DNA of 64,000 nucleotides from Planctomycetaceae bacterium (GCA_002862205.1 PKCN01000076.1:1-64000), one strand, 5' to 3'. Positions 18,949-29,236 are shown, counted from the first letter of the stretch. The notes: generated by a model not told the origin, from the sequence alone. Numbers and translations are program-made.

Positions 18949-19926
18949 CTAATCCGCTATTTTTTCCGAGAGGGATTCGGTGATCAAATCCACGTTGTGG
19001 TTGAAAGTGCCAAGAAACGTATCCAACGGAGGATCCACGCCCAGATCGTCAGAATACAGAGGTTTCTCGGCAATCCGCACCTCCCAACCCTTCGCCTGGC
19101 ACGCTTCTTGGAGAGCAGCAGTTACCTTGGGATTGGTGATATTCTCTATGAAAATTGCTGGCACTTTTTTCTCGCAAACCGTGACAGCGACTTCGCGAAT
19201 CGTTTTCACGTCCGCTTCGGCATCATTACCGATTCCAAGTACCGCAATGGGTTCAAAGTCATAAACAGCTGCAAAATAGTTGAACGCGTCATGTGCGCTC
19301 ACCAAAACACGTTGGTTTTCTGAGAGCGTCGAAAACTTTTCAACTGCTGCTTCATGAGCCGTCGTAATCTCGTCAACGTAAACATCACCTCGAGTTTGAT
19401 ATTCAGCAGCGTTATCAGGATCCAACTCACACAGCTTGGCCGTCAGCCCTTTGACACATTCACTCCAGCCTGGCAGATGATTCCAGATGTGAGGATCGAA
19501 CGGTGCTTCGGGATCAACTTTTCCCTCCTCCACCCAGTCCAATCTTGCCTCAGGTGGAAAGGCCGATGCCATCGCCCAGCACTTATCGGCAAATTTGTCT
19601 TCCAGAACATCGTGCAACCTCGCCTCTAAATGAAACCCGTTGAAGAAGACTGCCTTCGCGTCCGAAATCGCCTGAACATCCTTCGTGCTTGCACTGTACG
19701 AATGCGGATCAACCCCGGGTCCACAAAGCTGGACAATTTCATGGTTATCTGTGATACGACGCAACGCATCGGCAATATGCCCTGTCGTCGCTACCAATAT
19801 TTCTTTTTCTCCCAACGCTGGACTGAGCTTACTTTGCTTATCCGATTGCCCGCAACCAGCGGTCAACAAACCAACGGTCAACAAAACACCGCTCAACACA
19901 ACAGCGAACGAAAACTTAATACGCAC
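18949..19926 (-). CDS. Zinc/manganese ABC transporter substrate-binding lipoprotein (TroA/ZnuA-like)
   Basis: 325 residues from GTG 19926, chosen because it gives a standard lipoprotein signal ending in the lipobox LTAGC (Cys 25). ATG 19989 would add 21 residues before the same signal. TroA-type metal ligands are visible at H75 (GVDPHSY), H146 (DPHIWN), H212 (SAHDAF) and Asp in YSDDLG. The long His/Asp-rich loop common in strict ZnuA is absent, which leaves manganese possible. First gene of the importer operon. A candidate metalloregulator site lies about 210 bases upstream. Confidence 0.9.
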   Translation of the reverse strand: MRIKFSFAVVLSGVLLTVGLLTAGCGQSDKQSKLSPALGEKEILVATTGHIADALRRITDNHEIVQLCGPGVDPHSYSASTKDVQAISDAKAVFFNGFHLEARLHDVLEDKFADKCWAMASAFPPEARLDWVEEGKVDPEAPFDPHIWNHLPGWSECVKGLTAKLCELDPDNAAEYQTRGDVYVDEITTAHEAAVEKFSTLSENQRVLVSAHDAFNYFAAVYDFEPIAVLGIGNDAEADVKTIREVAVTVCEKKVPAIFIENITNPKVTAALQEACQAKGWEVRIAEKPLYSDDLGVDPPLDTFLGTFNHNVDLITESLSEKIAD

Positions 19927-20137
19927 TACACTTTTCCCAATGATGACTATGGAACTTCTGTTTCCTGCCCGACGTAAAGATCGCAGCATCGCACTACAAT
20001 CACTTTGGCTAGCTCGGCAGAGTTCGCTCCGGAACTTCGTAGCTTGCGTTTACAAACATGTCGGCGCGGGTACCAATGAACCAACCTTGCGGCTTTGAAC
20101 TTGCCACGAGCACCTCATGTTATTTCGGCACCGACCT

Positions 20138-20159
20138 TGATAATGCAATGATAATGCAA
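20138..20159. promoter_or_regulatory. Candidate Fur/Mur/Zur-type operator of metal importer
   Basis: TGATAATGCAA occurs twice in direct tandem. Inside it, TGCAATGATAATGCA (20144-20158) is an imperfect 15-bp palindrome resembling the alphaproteobacterial Fur/Mur box, and GATAAT hexamers recall Fur sites. Position upstream of the zinc/manganese importer operon supports metalloregulation. Binding protein unknown. Confidence 0.45.
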
Positions 20160-20212
20160 GTCAATCGCAACAGCCAATCCCACCTCCCCGATAATTTATC
20201 GCTTTAGTTGTC

Positions 20213-20239
20213 CATCAGTCCCTCATCAGTCCCACATCA
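20213..20239. repeat. 11-bp tandem repeat, about 2.5 copies
   Basis: CATCAGTCCCT at 20213-20223, CATCAGTCCCA at 20224-20234, then a partial copy. Intergenic. Confidence 0.6.
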
Positions 20240-20655
20240 GGCAATCACATCCATTGGCCTGCACGTTAGCTCTCGCATCTGGCCTACCGAGGCCGTGACA
20301 TCATGGGATCTCGACCACTTGAGCACCAAAACAGCGAACAAACCCCGAAAAACAGCGACCATGATTGGCGTTATTTCCAGGCAACCCAACGTCACCGGCC
20401 ATGCGTTGCCCCAGACAATCTATAGTTTTTGCAAAGAAAGACCCCGTGTCTGAATTGGCAACCAGCACGAAGCGAGCTTCTTTCTTCATGAGCCCCTGCC
20501 CAACTTGCCCACGGCAGTGATTGTATTTTACGAGAAACAGGGCAACGGCGGATCGCAGGAACAGCCGATCGCAAAACATTAAACTGGCCCACTGAGCAGC
20601 CAATCAACTAACCAAATCACATTAACATTCAAAGCTCGTTTGATGGACACTGGTT

Positions 20656-20687
20656 CCAGTCCCCTGCCCCAGTCCCCTGCCCAAGTC
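20656..20687. repeat. 13-bp tandem repeat, about 2.4 copies
   Basis: CCAGTCCCCTGCC at 20656-20668 and 20669-20681, then a partial copy, just upstream of the YihY-like gene. Confidence 0.65.
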
Positions 20688-20722
20688 AACGAGCGAAAAA
20701 TCAAGACTTCCCGACAGCCCAA

Positions 20723-22450
20723 ATGATCACTCGTTTAGCCCAATATCTACTCGACACACTGCGTAGCCCCCGAGAGCAGCTTTCACGGGGGCAAAAGTTC
20801 TTGCGCAAGAGTTATGAACTTGTCGTGTATTGCTACCGGCAACTGAAACATCAGCGTGCCGATGGGATGGCTGCTGAATTGACCTACCGCACCATCTTTG
20901 CCTTGATTCCGGTTGTGGTTCTGGGCTTGGTGATGTTCAGGGTCGTGGGAGGTCTGGAGGATGTTCAGGCAAAGGTTGAGAACCAATTGTTCTCATTTTT
21001 TGGCGTTCCTGACATCACGACGGGCTACAGCCCGCTGACCGCACCTGACTCCGAGCAACCTGAACCCTCTCTGCCCCAATCTCAAATCGATCCGACACCG
21101 GACCTTACGCTGCAAGCACCCCGCACGGTGTTACCAGAAATTTCCCCATCGGCAACAAACCGCGTGGACGCCAATGGCGTTAATGATGTTGCCAAAACAT
21201 CAAACTCATTGGCTGAGCCAAGCGGCGCCGAGTCGGTCTCCCCCAATGCAAGTGACCCGCAGTCGCCAGTCAATGACTCGAACCAAACGCCGTTGGTTGT
21301 TCCCACTCGAGAGCCCCTCCCCTCGGCCCGGCTGAGCCGCTCGCCTGATTCCAATCGAACCTCCCCCACTGATTCCCAACTCACTGAGAATGCAGCTCTG
21401 CAGGATGCTGCGCTGCAGGATGCCGCTCAACAGGATGCAGCGCTGCAGGCACGAACCAGCATCCGCCGCACGCTCCACGATCTGGCAGACAAGGTAACCT
21501 CGGTTGATTTCGCTTCCATCGGCGTCTTTGGATTGTTGCTTTTCACGTATGCAGCAGTTGCGTTGGCAAACGCGGCAGAGCATCTCTTCAACCGCATCTA
21601 CGAAGCACCTTCCAAACGCCCGGCCCATCTACGGCTTGCGATTCACTGGTCGATTTTAACGCTTGGTGGAGGGCTTCTGGCGATGAGCCTTTACCTTTCT
21701 GGCCAAGTGGTAGAATGGTTTGGCAACATGGAGGGCAGTGCGACCCTGAAACCATTCCTGACGCACTGCGTGTCACTCTTGGCCAGCTGGGTCCTGTTAT
21801 TTCTTGTGTACGCATTGATGCCCAATACGAGGGTTTCTGTTCGCGCCGCAGCGATTGGCTCAGCAGTCAGCGCCGTTTTGTGGGAGATTGCAAAATACGG
21901 TTTCCAAATCTATCTATCTGAAGCCGTCCCGTATTCACTGTATGGATCATTGGGTTTGATTCCCCTGTTTCTATTCTGGATCTACCTGACATGGCTACTC
22001 GTCCTCTTTGGGCTTATTCTCACATATACGTTACAGGCGTTGGGTGGTCATTTGCCGGACCGGTTCGATGCGGAGCAGTCACAAAGCATTGAGGGAGACC
22101 CGGATTGGATGTTGCCCATCATGTGTGAAGTCGGAAACTCATTTGGCGAGGGTGAGACCCTTGATCACCAGACGTTATCCGATCGAATCGGATTATCTTC
22201 ACGCAGTGTCCACGAGTTGACAGCACACCTGCTGGATGCCGACCTTCTTTTGCAAGTGACGCGTAGTGACGCTCAAGATGGGCTTACGCTTGCCCGCCCC
22301 GCGGACAAAATCACCCTTGTCGAGATCCTCGATCTTGCACATCGCATACGTCCTCCCCACCGGCACCCTGCATGGAAAGCCTTTTCAATTTTGAAGGAGG
22401 CAGAACGGCAGGCAGCGCAGGGCAAGACACTTGCAGACGCCGAGTTTTAG
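20723..22450 (+). CDS. YihY/BrkB family inner-membrane protein with long insert
   Basis: 575 residues. The N-terminal YihY block (GMAAELTYRTIFALIPVVVL, about 48-67) and the C-terminal blocks (ALMPNTRVSVRAAAIGSAVS, YSLYGSLGLIPLFLFWIYLT) match the UPF0761/RNase BN-like family, an integral membrane family of uncertain role. Between the first helix and the next, residues about 95-245 form a Pro/Ser/Asp/Gln-rich low-complexity insert absent from ordinary family members. It contains a 15-bp coding tandem repeat (AALQD). The C-terminal 130 residues are soluble with a winged-helix look (LDHQTLSDRIGLSSRSVHEL). Start ATG 20723. Confidence 0.85.
   Translation: MITRLAQYLLDTLRSPREQLSRGQKFLRKSYELVVYCYRQLKHQRADGMAAELTYRTIFALIPVVVLGLVMFRVVGGLEDVQAKVENQLFSFFGVPDITTGYSPLTAPDSEQPEPSLPQSQIDPTPDLTLQAPRTVLPEISPSATNRVDANGVNDVAKTSNSLAEPSGAESVSPNASDPQSPVNDSNQTPLVVPTREPLPSARLSRSPDSNRTSPTDSQLTENAALQDAALQDAAQQDAALQARTSIRRTLHDLADKVTSVDFASIGVFGLLLFTYAAVALANAAEHLFNRIYEAPSKRPAHLRLAIHWSILTLGGGLLAMSLYLSGQVVEWFGNMEGSATLKPFLTHCVSLLASWVLLFLVYALMPNTRVSVRAAAIGSAVSAVLWEIAKYGFQIYLSEAVPYSLYGSLGLIPLFLFWIYLTWLLVLFGLILTYTLQALGGHLPDRFDAEQSQSIEGDPDWMLPIMCEVGNSFGEGETLDHQTLSDRIGLSSRSVHELTAHLLDADLLLQVTRSDAQDGLTLARPADKITLVEILDLAHRIRPPHRHPAWKAFSILKEAERQAAQGKTLADAEF
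21392..21448 (+). repeat. 15-bp coding tandem repeat in YihY-like gene
   Basis: Four in-frame copies of a unit like GCTGCGCTGCAGGAT encode AALQD-AALQD-AAQQD-AALQ within the low-complexity insert. Confidence 0.75.
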
Positions 22451-22495
22451 CATTCACACCGGGGGGTAAACACATCACCGGCGCGACCGTGAGCC

Positions 22496-25400
22496 TCACG
22501 CATCCCGTTTTCTGAGCGTATTTTCCTCCGCTTCCGAATCGAGCTCACTACGTCCTGCTTGCAGCACCCCAATGAGCTCATCAGCAGCCGTACACAGATC
22601 CAGCAAAGCGACTCGGGCCAGCGCCAGATCACCCTGCTGGATCGCTTGCTCGATCTTCTCAACGATCTCTACGGCACGCCTTGCACCAACCACCCGCGCG
22701 GTACCCTTGAGAGTATGAGCGTGACGCTCCACATCTGACTTCGCCCCCACCTGCATCGCCCCACTCAATTTCTCAAGCAATTGTGGAATTTCATCCATCG
22801 CAGACGCCTTGACCACTTCGAACAACTCTTCATCATTGGAAACATTCGCATACGCCTCTATCCAATCAACCACAACGGCAGCCTCCTTGTCCTGCGGTTC
22901 ATTTCCAACGTCAGGAAGCGAAGCGGTCTCACTACGTTCATGCAAACGCGGCGTGGCCCTGGTGTCTCTTTTCACTTGATCACCTGAGTACTCAAGCAAC
23001 ATTCGTTGCAGTTCGCGTCTCCGTACCGGCTTGGCGAGATAATCATCCATCCCCGCCTCAATGCACCTGGTACGATCGCCCTTCATTGCATGTGCCGTCA
23101 TCGCGATGACCGGAATATGCGTGCCCCGTCCAGCCTCAATATCACGGATTCTTCTGGTTGCTTCAAAGCCATTGAGAATTGGCATTTGGATGTCCATCAG
23201 CACGATGTCAAACTCCTGCTGAGTGAACAACTCCACCGCCCGATCGCCGTTGTCCGCAACAACGATCTCATGATTGAGTTGTGACAGCAATCCCAAAGCC
23301 ACTTTCTGATTCGCAACACCATCCTCCGCCAAAAGGATTCTAAGGCTCTTCATGCCAGCTTGCTGCGCAACGGCTCGTTCTCCCACCAGAGACATGGTCG
23401 TCAGCTGTCGCTTGCAACGCATCAATGCAGCTAGAAGCTCAGCAACCACAAGTGGTTTTTTCAAACAGGAGTTCATTTGCATGGCTTTGCTGCGCATCAG
23501 ACCGCCATGAACATCCTCTGACGCGAGCCGGATCACCGGTATCTGCTTGAGCAAAGAATTCCAGTCCGAGTGCGTTGCCATTTTCTCAGCGCTCATCCCT
23601 TCCACTTCGGCACTCGTCAACAGGACTGGCAGCAGTGCGTCCCGTTGAGCCAATTTCTTCACCAGGTTGATGGCCGGTTTCTGTTGATTTGTACGATGCG
23701 TTTCCATTCCCCATTTCTCAAGGAGTGCACATAGTTTATTCGCTTCGCGGTGATCGCGTTCAACGATAACACCAGTAAGATCCGAGAGGTCGGGTGATTC
23801 TGCATCGAGTTCTTCAGCCTTTTGGGAGACGCCAAACAGCAAGGTAAAGTGGAAGGTGCTACCGACCCCCGCTTTGCTCTCCACCCAGATCTCACCGTTC
23901 ATTGCCTCGACAATCTTCCGGGTAATGGCAAGGCCCAGACCGGTTCCTCCAAACTCTCGTGTGGTCGAAGTATCGGCCTGTTCAAATGCGGTGAAGATTT
24001 TTGTGTGCATCTTTCGCGGGATCCCGATACCCGTGTCCTTGACCAGGAAGTGCAAGGTGACTGTCTGATCATTGACCGTGTCCACCAGCACATCGACACT
24101 CACGCTACCCTCGTCGGTGAACTTGATCGCGTTGCCGACCAAATTGACAAGGATCTGCCTCAAACGCGTTGAGTCTCCACGAACGTAACTCGGTGTTCCG
24201 GGCGTGACGTGCCACGTGAGATCCAATTTCTTGGATTGGGCCCGAATGCCAACAGGCTTCATAGCAGCCGCCACTTCTTCGCGAAGATCAAAGTCCCTCA
24301 TTTCAAGATCAAGTCTTCCGGCCTCAATTTTTGAAAAGTCCAGAATCTCGTTGATGATCTCAAGCAAAAGGTCGGCTGACTCTCGTACCACATGCAGATA
24401 ATCGGTCTTAGATCGCTCGTCTCCTGCTTCCAAGGCCAAATCAGTCATCCCGATGATGGCATTCATTGGTGTCCTGATTTCGTGGCTCATGTTGGCGAGG
24501 AAATCGCTTTTGGCGGTGTTTGCAGCCTCAGCTGCATCCTGCGCGATTTTGTAATCCGTGATGTCACGTGCCACCCCGAACAGCCCAACAATGTTTCCGT
24601 CTTCGGTGCGCAACGGAGCCTTGGTGGTTGACACCCAGACCAGCTTTCCCTCGGGCGTGTACTGCCGCTCTTCTTTTCCGATAATCGGAATGCCAGTGGT
24701 GATGATCTGATGTTCATCAGCAAGATATTCACCTGACTGCTCCGGGCCATACAGCTCGCTGTCTGATTTACTAATCAACGCCGCCGAATCTTCATAACCA
24801 AGATGTCTCGCCATCGCAGCACTGGCCCGCACAAATTTGCAATCTGCATCTTTAAAATAGATCAAGTCAGGCGAGTGTTCGAGCAGGGTGTTCAACAGAA
24901 AGTGTTCAACAGCAAACTTGTCTTTTGCATTGTTCAATTCGCGTGTTCTTAATTGAATCATCTGCTCAATATCAGCGGTACGATCGCTGATCGTTCTCGT
25001 GTAGCCGGCAAGGATTACCGAGATCAATGCACCGAGGATCAGGATCGTCAGTGGCAAACGCGATGAGTTTGCCGCAATGAAAGCAGGTGTCAGGATCGTT
25101 GTGAGCGTCCAGTCATCAAACGGAGCCGCCAAGGTGGCAGCCTTTTTCTGGTACTTTTCGCCATACAGCAGCGATGGATTTCTGATTTCCCGGAATACAG
25201 TTCTGGGGATATCCCAGGCGTAGAGTGCAACCGTGCGCGGTTTCTGATCCAGATGCGAATGTTGGAAATAGATATCCACGTTTCCCTCACCACTCAACAT
25301 TGCATCATCCAGCATTCCTCCGATATCAATGAGAATGGCATACACACCGGTCAAGCACGTTGCACGCTCTTCTGGAGTTGAGGCATCATCGACATAGAAG

Positions 25401-26131
25401 CGTTGCCTTTCGCTGCGCAGCAGATCACGTCTTGCCGCCACATTGCCCCCCACATCAGCGAGCAACTGGGGGTCGAGCCCAGCTTTTACGTCGTACACGG
25501 GTCGCAAAACTGCGGTCACAAATTTGGGCTTGCCTCCGATTTCGGGGACTTGAAACGGGCGGCTCATACAGTAGGGAAGCGCGTCATCCACGATCGAATC
25601 AATGCACTCGCGGCATGCCGGAATGCTCGCGAAATTCATTCCAGCCAAGAACTTCCTGTCCATATTTTTTTTTGACAGGAAAGCCGGATAAATATCAGAA
25701 TCGGGCTGAACAAGTTTCTGGTAGCCGACAGGGGCCCAAATGCTGTAGTCAGCATCAAGCTCCTTCATCCGTCTCTGCATTTCATCAGCTTCCGCAGCAT
25801 TGATTCTGGGTAGCCAACATGCATACAGCACTGACTCATCCTCAGTTACCTGCGTTTCAAACCGATCATGGAAATCGTCCAGAATGTTTTCATAGGAATT
25901 CGCTGGCCGACTACCGAGCCAACTCCGTCCTGCCACCGCTGCCCGAAAAGCATTCTCAACCACACGACAGCGAAGATTGCTGACAGCAGCCCCACGTTCC
26001 AAGGTCAGCTTGGCTTCATTATTACGCACCAGGACGTATGCAACGAAGGTCGCTGCCAAACCAAGAAAAAGAACAGTGAGCATTCCGAGATGGGGGAATT
26101 TCCTGCGTGTAATCGGAATTTCTTCAGACAT
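22496..26131 (-). CDS. CHASE-PAS hybrid histidine kinase with receiver and HPt domains
   Basis: 1211 residues. Start ATG 26131 has GGAGG five bases upstream. Order: membrane helix (about 17-36), periplasmic CHASE-like sensor (about 45-350), second helix (360-377), PAS (about 415-530), HisKA with phosphoacceptor H550 (NMSHEIRTPMNAI), HATPase with GNAIKF, DTGIGIP and GGTGLGLA (about 655-765). A degenerate receiver follows (about 785-905; the expected phospho-Asp is replaced in LLPVLLTSAE). Then a complete receiver (about 930-1045, D980 in IVLMDIQMP, K in LAKP) and HPt with H1139 (HAHTLKGTA). A full phosphorelay in one inner-membrane protein; no separate partner is adjacent, so the output is unknown. 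Confidence 0.93.
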   Translation of the reverse strand: MSEEIPITRRKFPHLGMLTVLFLGLAATFVAYVLVRNNEAKLTLERGAAVSNLRCRVVENAFRAAVAGRSWLGSRPANSYENILDDFHDRFETQVTEDESVLYACWLPRINAAEADEMQRRMKELDADYSIWAPVGYQKLVQPDSDIYPAFLSKKNMDRKFLAGMNFASIPACRECIDSIVDDALPYCMSRPFQVPEIGGKPKFVTAVLRPVYDVKAGLDPQLLADVGGNVAARRDLLRSERQRFYVDDASTPEERATCLTGVYAILIDIGGMLDDAMLSGEGNVDIYFQHSHLDQKPRTVALYAWDIPRTVFREIRNPSLLYGEKYQKKAATLAAPFDDWTLTTILTPAFIAANSSRLPLTILILGALISVILAGYTRTISDRTADIEQMIQLRTRELNNAKDKFAVEHFLLNTLLEHSPDLIYFKDADCKFVRASAAMARHLGYEDSAALISKSDSELYGPEQSGEYLADEHQIITTGIPIIGKEERQYTPEGKLVWVSTTKAPLRTEDGNIVGLFGVARDITDYKIAQDAAEAANTAKSDFLANMSHEIRTPMNAIIGMTDLALEAGDERSKTDYLHVVRESADLLLEIINEILDFSKIEAGRLDLEMRDFDLREEVAAAMKPVGIRAQSKKLDLTWHVTPGTPSYVRGDSTRLRQILVNLVGNAIKFTDEGSVSVDVLVDTVNDQTVTLHFLVKDTGIGIPRKMHTKIFTAFEQADTSTTREFGGTGLGLAITRKIVEAMNGEIWVESKAGVGSTFHFTLLFGVSQKAEELDAESPDLSDLTGVIVERDHREANKLCALLEKWGMETHRTNQQKPAINLVKKLAQRDALLPVLLTSAEVEGMSAEKMATHSDWNSLLKQIPVIRLASEDVHGGLMRSKAMQMNSCLKKPLVVAELLAALMRCKRQLTTMSLVGERAVAQQAGMKSLRILLAEDGVANQKVALGLLSQLNHEIVVADNGDRAVELFTQQEFDIVLMDIQMPILNGFEATRRIRDIEAGRGTHIPVIAMTAHAMKGDRTRCIEAGMDDYLAKPVRRRELQRMLLEYSGDQVKRDTRATPRLHERSETASLPDVGNEPQDKEAAVVVDWIEAYANVSNDEELFEVVKASAMDEIPQLLEKLSGAMQVGAKSDVERHAHTLKGTARVVGARRAVEIVEKIEQAIQQGDLALARVALLDLCTAADELIGVLQAGRSELDSEAEENTLRKRDA

Positions 26132-26422
26132 TCAACCCTCCAACGGACGTCCACCAGATCTGGCATCGGAAACACCCACCCAGTCCCGACTACGCTCAAC
26201 CAAAGACAAGAACATGAACAAATTCCCGTCTCGGCATGCCAAACGTGCAAACTTACCAGACACCCTAGATATCGAGGCAGTCTGGCTGGACAATCCGCGT
26301 TTTCCTCAGCAAAGGACAAAGGTCATGCTGCTATTTTTGATATTGCTGGTTTAACCGTTCTATCCTGCCCCTCGAAGTGTGCAATGGATCAGCCAAACGG
26401 TCAGAAGCCGGTTTGACTGAAA

Positions 26423-29236
26423 CTAGTGCGCTTCGAGCCAATTTCGCCCCACGCCCAATTCCACTTCAATGGGCACCTGCATGGGAAGCGTCGCTTTCAT
26501 GCTCGCCTCAATCACGGGCATGACCCGTTCCTGTTCTGAAATTGCCATGTCAAAGACAATTTCATCGTGGACGGTCAGGACCATTTTGGTGGAGAATCCC
26601 CCGTCTTTCAGTGCTTTGTGGGTGCGGATCATCGCAATTTTCAACATATCAGCAGCCGTGCCTTGGATCGGACTATTCATAGCAAGACGTTCTGCTGCGT
26701 TGACAACATTCCGGCTCTTTGAATTGATATCACGGATATACCTGCGTCTCCCCGTGCTCGTCGCCACAAACCCATTCTCTTTTGCAAATGCGATGGTTGA
26801 ATCGATATACGCCTGCACCCCCGGGTACTTCTCAAAATAGCTCTCAATCAATTCACTTGCCTCATGCCGGGGGATGTTCAGTCTCTGTTGCAAGCCAAAG
26901 GCAGAGATCCCATAGATGATGCCAAAGTTCACCGTCTTCGCCTTGTCACGCATTTCACGTGTCACTTCATCAACTTCAACTTTGTAGACCTTCGAAGCGG
27001 TGATCGTATGAATATCCTCACCGCTCTGAAATGCTTCCAACATTCCCTCATCGCCACTCAATTCGGCCATCACCCTCAATTCAATCTGGGAATAGTCGGC
27101 ACTCAGGATCAAGTGCTGGTCATCGCGTGCCACGAACGCGGCGCGAATATCTCTGCCCCGCTCTTTCCTGACCGGGATCGTTTGCAAATTGGGGTCGTTG
27201 GACTGAATGCGACCTGTTGCGGTCCACACCTGGCTGTAATGGGTATGCACACGTCCTGTTTGCGAATTCACGGCCAAGGGAAGTTGATCAACGTAAACCG
27301 ACTTCAGTTTCCTGGCATTTCGGTAATCGAGCACATCGGCAATCACTTGATGCTTGTGCGAAAGTCTTTCCAGTTCAGCTTCACGTGTTGAGTACTGTCC
27401 CGTAGCGGTCTTTTTTGGATTCTCCTCCAGTTCCAATTCATCGTACAGGACGACACCCAACTGTTTTGGAGAGTCAATATTGAATTCGTGCCCTGCAGCC
27501 TCAAAAATCTTTCCTTGCAACATCTCGATTTCATCAGCCAGTTTTTTGGAAAAGATCGCCAACGCCTCAGTATCGAGGCGGATCCCTTCATGTTCCATAT
27601 CCACAAGCACAGGAATCAGGGGACACTCCACGTCATTGCAAACCTGGCTGGTACCCTGTGCATCGATTTCCGGCCTGATCAGATTGGCGATTTGAAGAGT
27701 GACATCGGCGTCCTCGCAGGCATACTCTGCCAACCTTTCCACCGGCACTTCGCTCATGCACTTCTGCTCCTTGCCTTTTTCGCCAATCAGTTCGCTCGTC
27801 GCGATTGGCACGTAACCCAAGTAAAGTTTGGCAAGGTAATCCAATCCATGCCTCATTTCCGGCTCCTTCATGGAGTGAGCCAACATGGTGTCAAAAATTT
27901 CCCCGTTTACCTCAATCCCATTCCACTTCAGCAGCGTCAGATCGTACTTCAGGTTATGTCCAACTTTGGCGATCGCTGCGTTCTCAAACAGCTGCCTGAA
28001 TTCTTCCAGTACCTTGCTAGCAGCCTCTGTTTCTGTGGGAATCACCACATAATAGGCTTCCGCAGCTCGAATACTGAATGACAACCCAAGCGGTTTCGCC
28101 GTACGAGGATCCAACCCGGTTGTCTCACTGTCAAAACAAAAGGTTTTCTGCTTTGACAACAATTCAATCAACTCAGCACGTTCCTTCGGATCGGTGAGCG
28201 TGTGGTACTGATGCGGAACATCCTTGATTGTTTTCTCATCAACGGGCTCATCGAACAGGGTTGCCTGAATTTCGGTTTCACGCTTTTCGCGGATAACTTT
28301 GGCCCGGCTACTTGCTGAGGAAAATGATTTGCCAAGCAGTTTTTTTCCGAGGGTATCAAACTCAAGTTCCATGAGTAGTTCTTTTAACTTTGCCTTATCC
28401 CATGGCTCGCATTTCAGTTCCGGGAACTCAACATTGTGAGGTACATCCAACTGGATGGTGACCAGTTTCCTTGACAATCTTGCCATGTCAGCCTGATCTT
28501 CCACACGTTCCTTCTGTTTGCCCTTCAATTCCGAACTATGACTAAGAAGATTTTCGATACTGCCATACTGGGCAATCAGTTTCTGCGCCGTTTTCGGCCC
28601 GATACCAGCAACACCGGGAATATTGTCGCTCGCGTCACCCATCAAGCCGAGGATATCAATCACCTGATCAACTCGCTCAATTCCCCACTTCTCAAGCACT
28701 TCTTTGACACCAAAGATTTCGGGATCTGCCCCACGCCGACCAGGTTTATAGATCACTATGTCATCGGTCACTAACTGTTCGTAGTCCTTATCGGGGGTCA
28801 CCATCCAGATGCGATAGCCTTGCTCACTGGCTTGTTTCGCGAGCGTCCCTATGACATCGTCCGCTTCATACCCCGGCCGACGTATCACATGAATATTCAG
28901 CGCATCCAGTAGCCGATCAATATACGGCAACTGGGTCGCGATATCCTCTGGCATTGCATCACGCTGTGCCTTGTAAGCTGGAAACTCAATGTGCCGCTGC
29001 GTCGGTTCAGAAGTATCAAAGGCCACCGAAAGATGGGTTGGTTCTTCCCGTTTCAGAATATCCAAAACCGTGTTCGCCATCCCGAATACAGCCGAGGTGC
29101 AGAGTCCCCCCGATGTAAAACGCGGACTACGAACCAAAGCAAAGTGCGCACGATACGTTAACGCCATGCCATCCAGCAGAAACAGCTTCTGGTTATCCGG
29201 AAACAGCTCAGTCGGTTTTGCTGCCACAACAAGCAC
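26423..29236 (-). CDS. polA: DNA polymerase I
   Basis: 937 residues from GTG 29236. The N-terminal 5'-3' exonuclease has YEADDVIGTL and helix-hairpin-helix GIGPKTAQKLIAQYGS (about 20-300). The 3'-5' proofreading domain is intact: ExoI FDSETTG (D369, E371), ExoII HNLKYD (D432) and ExoIII YACED (Y505, D509). The polymerase domain shows motif A DYSQIELRVMAEL, motif B RDKAKTVNFGIIYG, and motif C VHDEIVF. Length matches full three-domain PolA. Acts in Okazaki fragment processing and repair. It stands alone between the histidine kinase and an LRR gene. The 5' leader holds a 9-bp inverted repeat (29259-29267 / 29325-29333). Confidence 0.97.
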   Translation of the reverse strand: MLVVAAKPTELFPDNQKLFLLDGMALTYRAHFALVRSPRFTSGGLCTSAVFGMANTVLDILKREEPTHLSVAFDTSEPTQRHIEFPAYKAQRDAMPEDIATQLPYIDRLLDALNIHVIRRPGYEADDVIGTLAKQASEQGYRIWMVTPDKDYEQLVTDDIVIYKPGRRGADPEIFGVKEVLEKWGIERVDQVIDILGLMGDASDNIPGVAGIGPKTAQKLIAQYGSIENLLSHSSELKGKQKERVEDQADMARLSRKLVTIQLDVPHNVEFPELKCEPWDKAKLKELLMELEFDTLGKKLLGKSFSSASSRAKVIREKRETEIQATLFDEPVDEKTIKDVPHQYHTLTDPKERAELIELLSKQKTFCFDSETTGLDPRTAKPLGLSFSIRAAEAYYVVIPTETEAASKVLEEFRQLFENAAIAKVGHNLKYDLTLLKWNGIEVNGEIFDTMLAHSMKEPEMRHGLDYLAKLYLGYVPIATSELIGEKGKEQKCMSEVPVERLAEYACEDADVTLQIANLIRPEIDAQGTSQVCNDVECPLIPVLVDMEHEGIRLDTEALAIFSKKLADEIEMLQGKIFEAAGHEFNIDSPKQLGVVLYDELELEENPKKTATGQYSTREAELERLSHKHQVIADVLDYRNARKLKSVYVDQLPLAVNSQTGRVHTHYSQVWTATGRIQSNDPNLQTIPVRKERGRDIRAAFVARDDQHLILSADYSQIELRVMAELSGDEGMLEAFQSGEDIHTITASKVYKVEVDEVTREMRDKAKTVNFGIIYGISAFGLQQRLNIPRHEASELIESYFEKYPGVQAYIDSTIAFAKENGFVATSTGRRRYIRDINSKSRNVVNAAERLAMNSPIQGTAADMLKIAMIRTHKALKDGGFSTKMVLTVHDEIVFDMAISEQERVMPVIEASMKATLPMQVPIEVELGVGRNWLEAH

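Larger units (their letters stand above)
19927..20722. other. Intergenic region between divergent metal importer and YihY genes
   Basis: About 800 bases. It contains the double TGATAATGCAA site (20138-20159) and two short direct repeats (20213-20239 and 20656-20687). Minus-strand frames at 20301-20603 and 20392-20607 overlap and lack known domains, so none is called. Confidence 0.55.
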
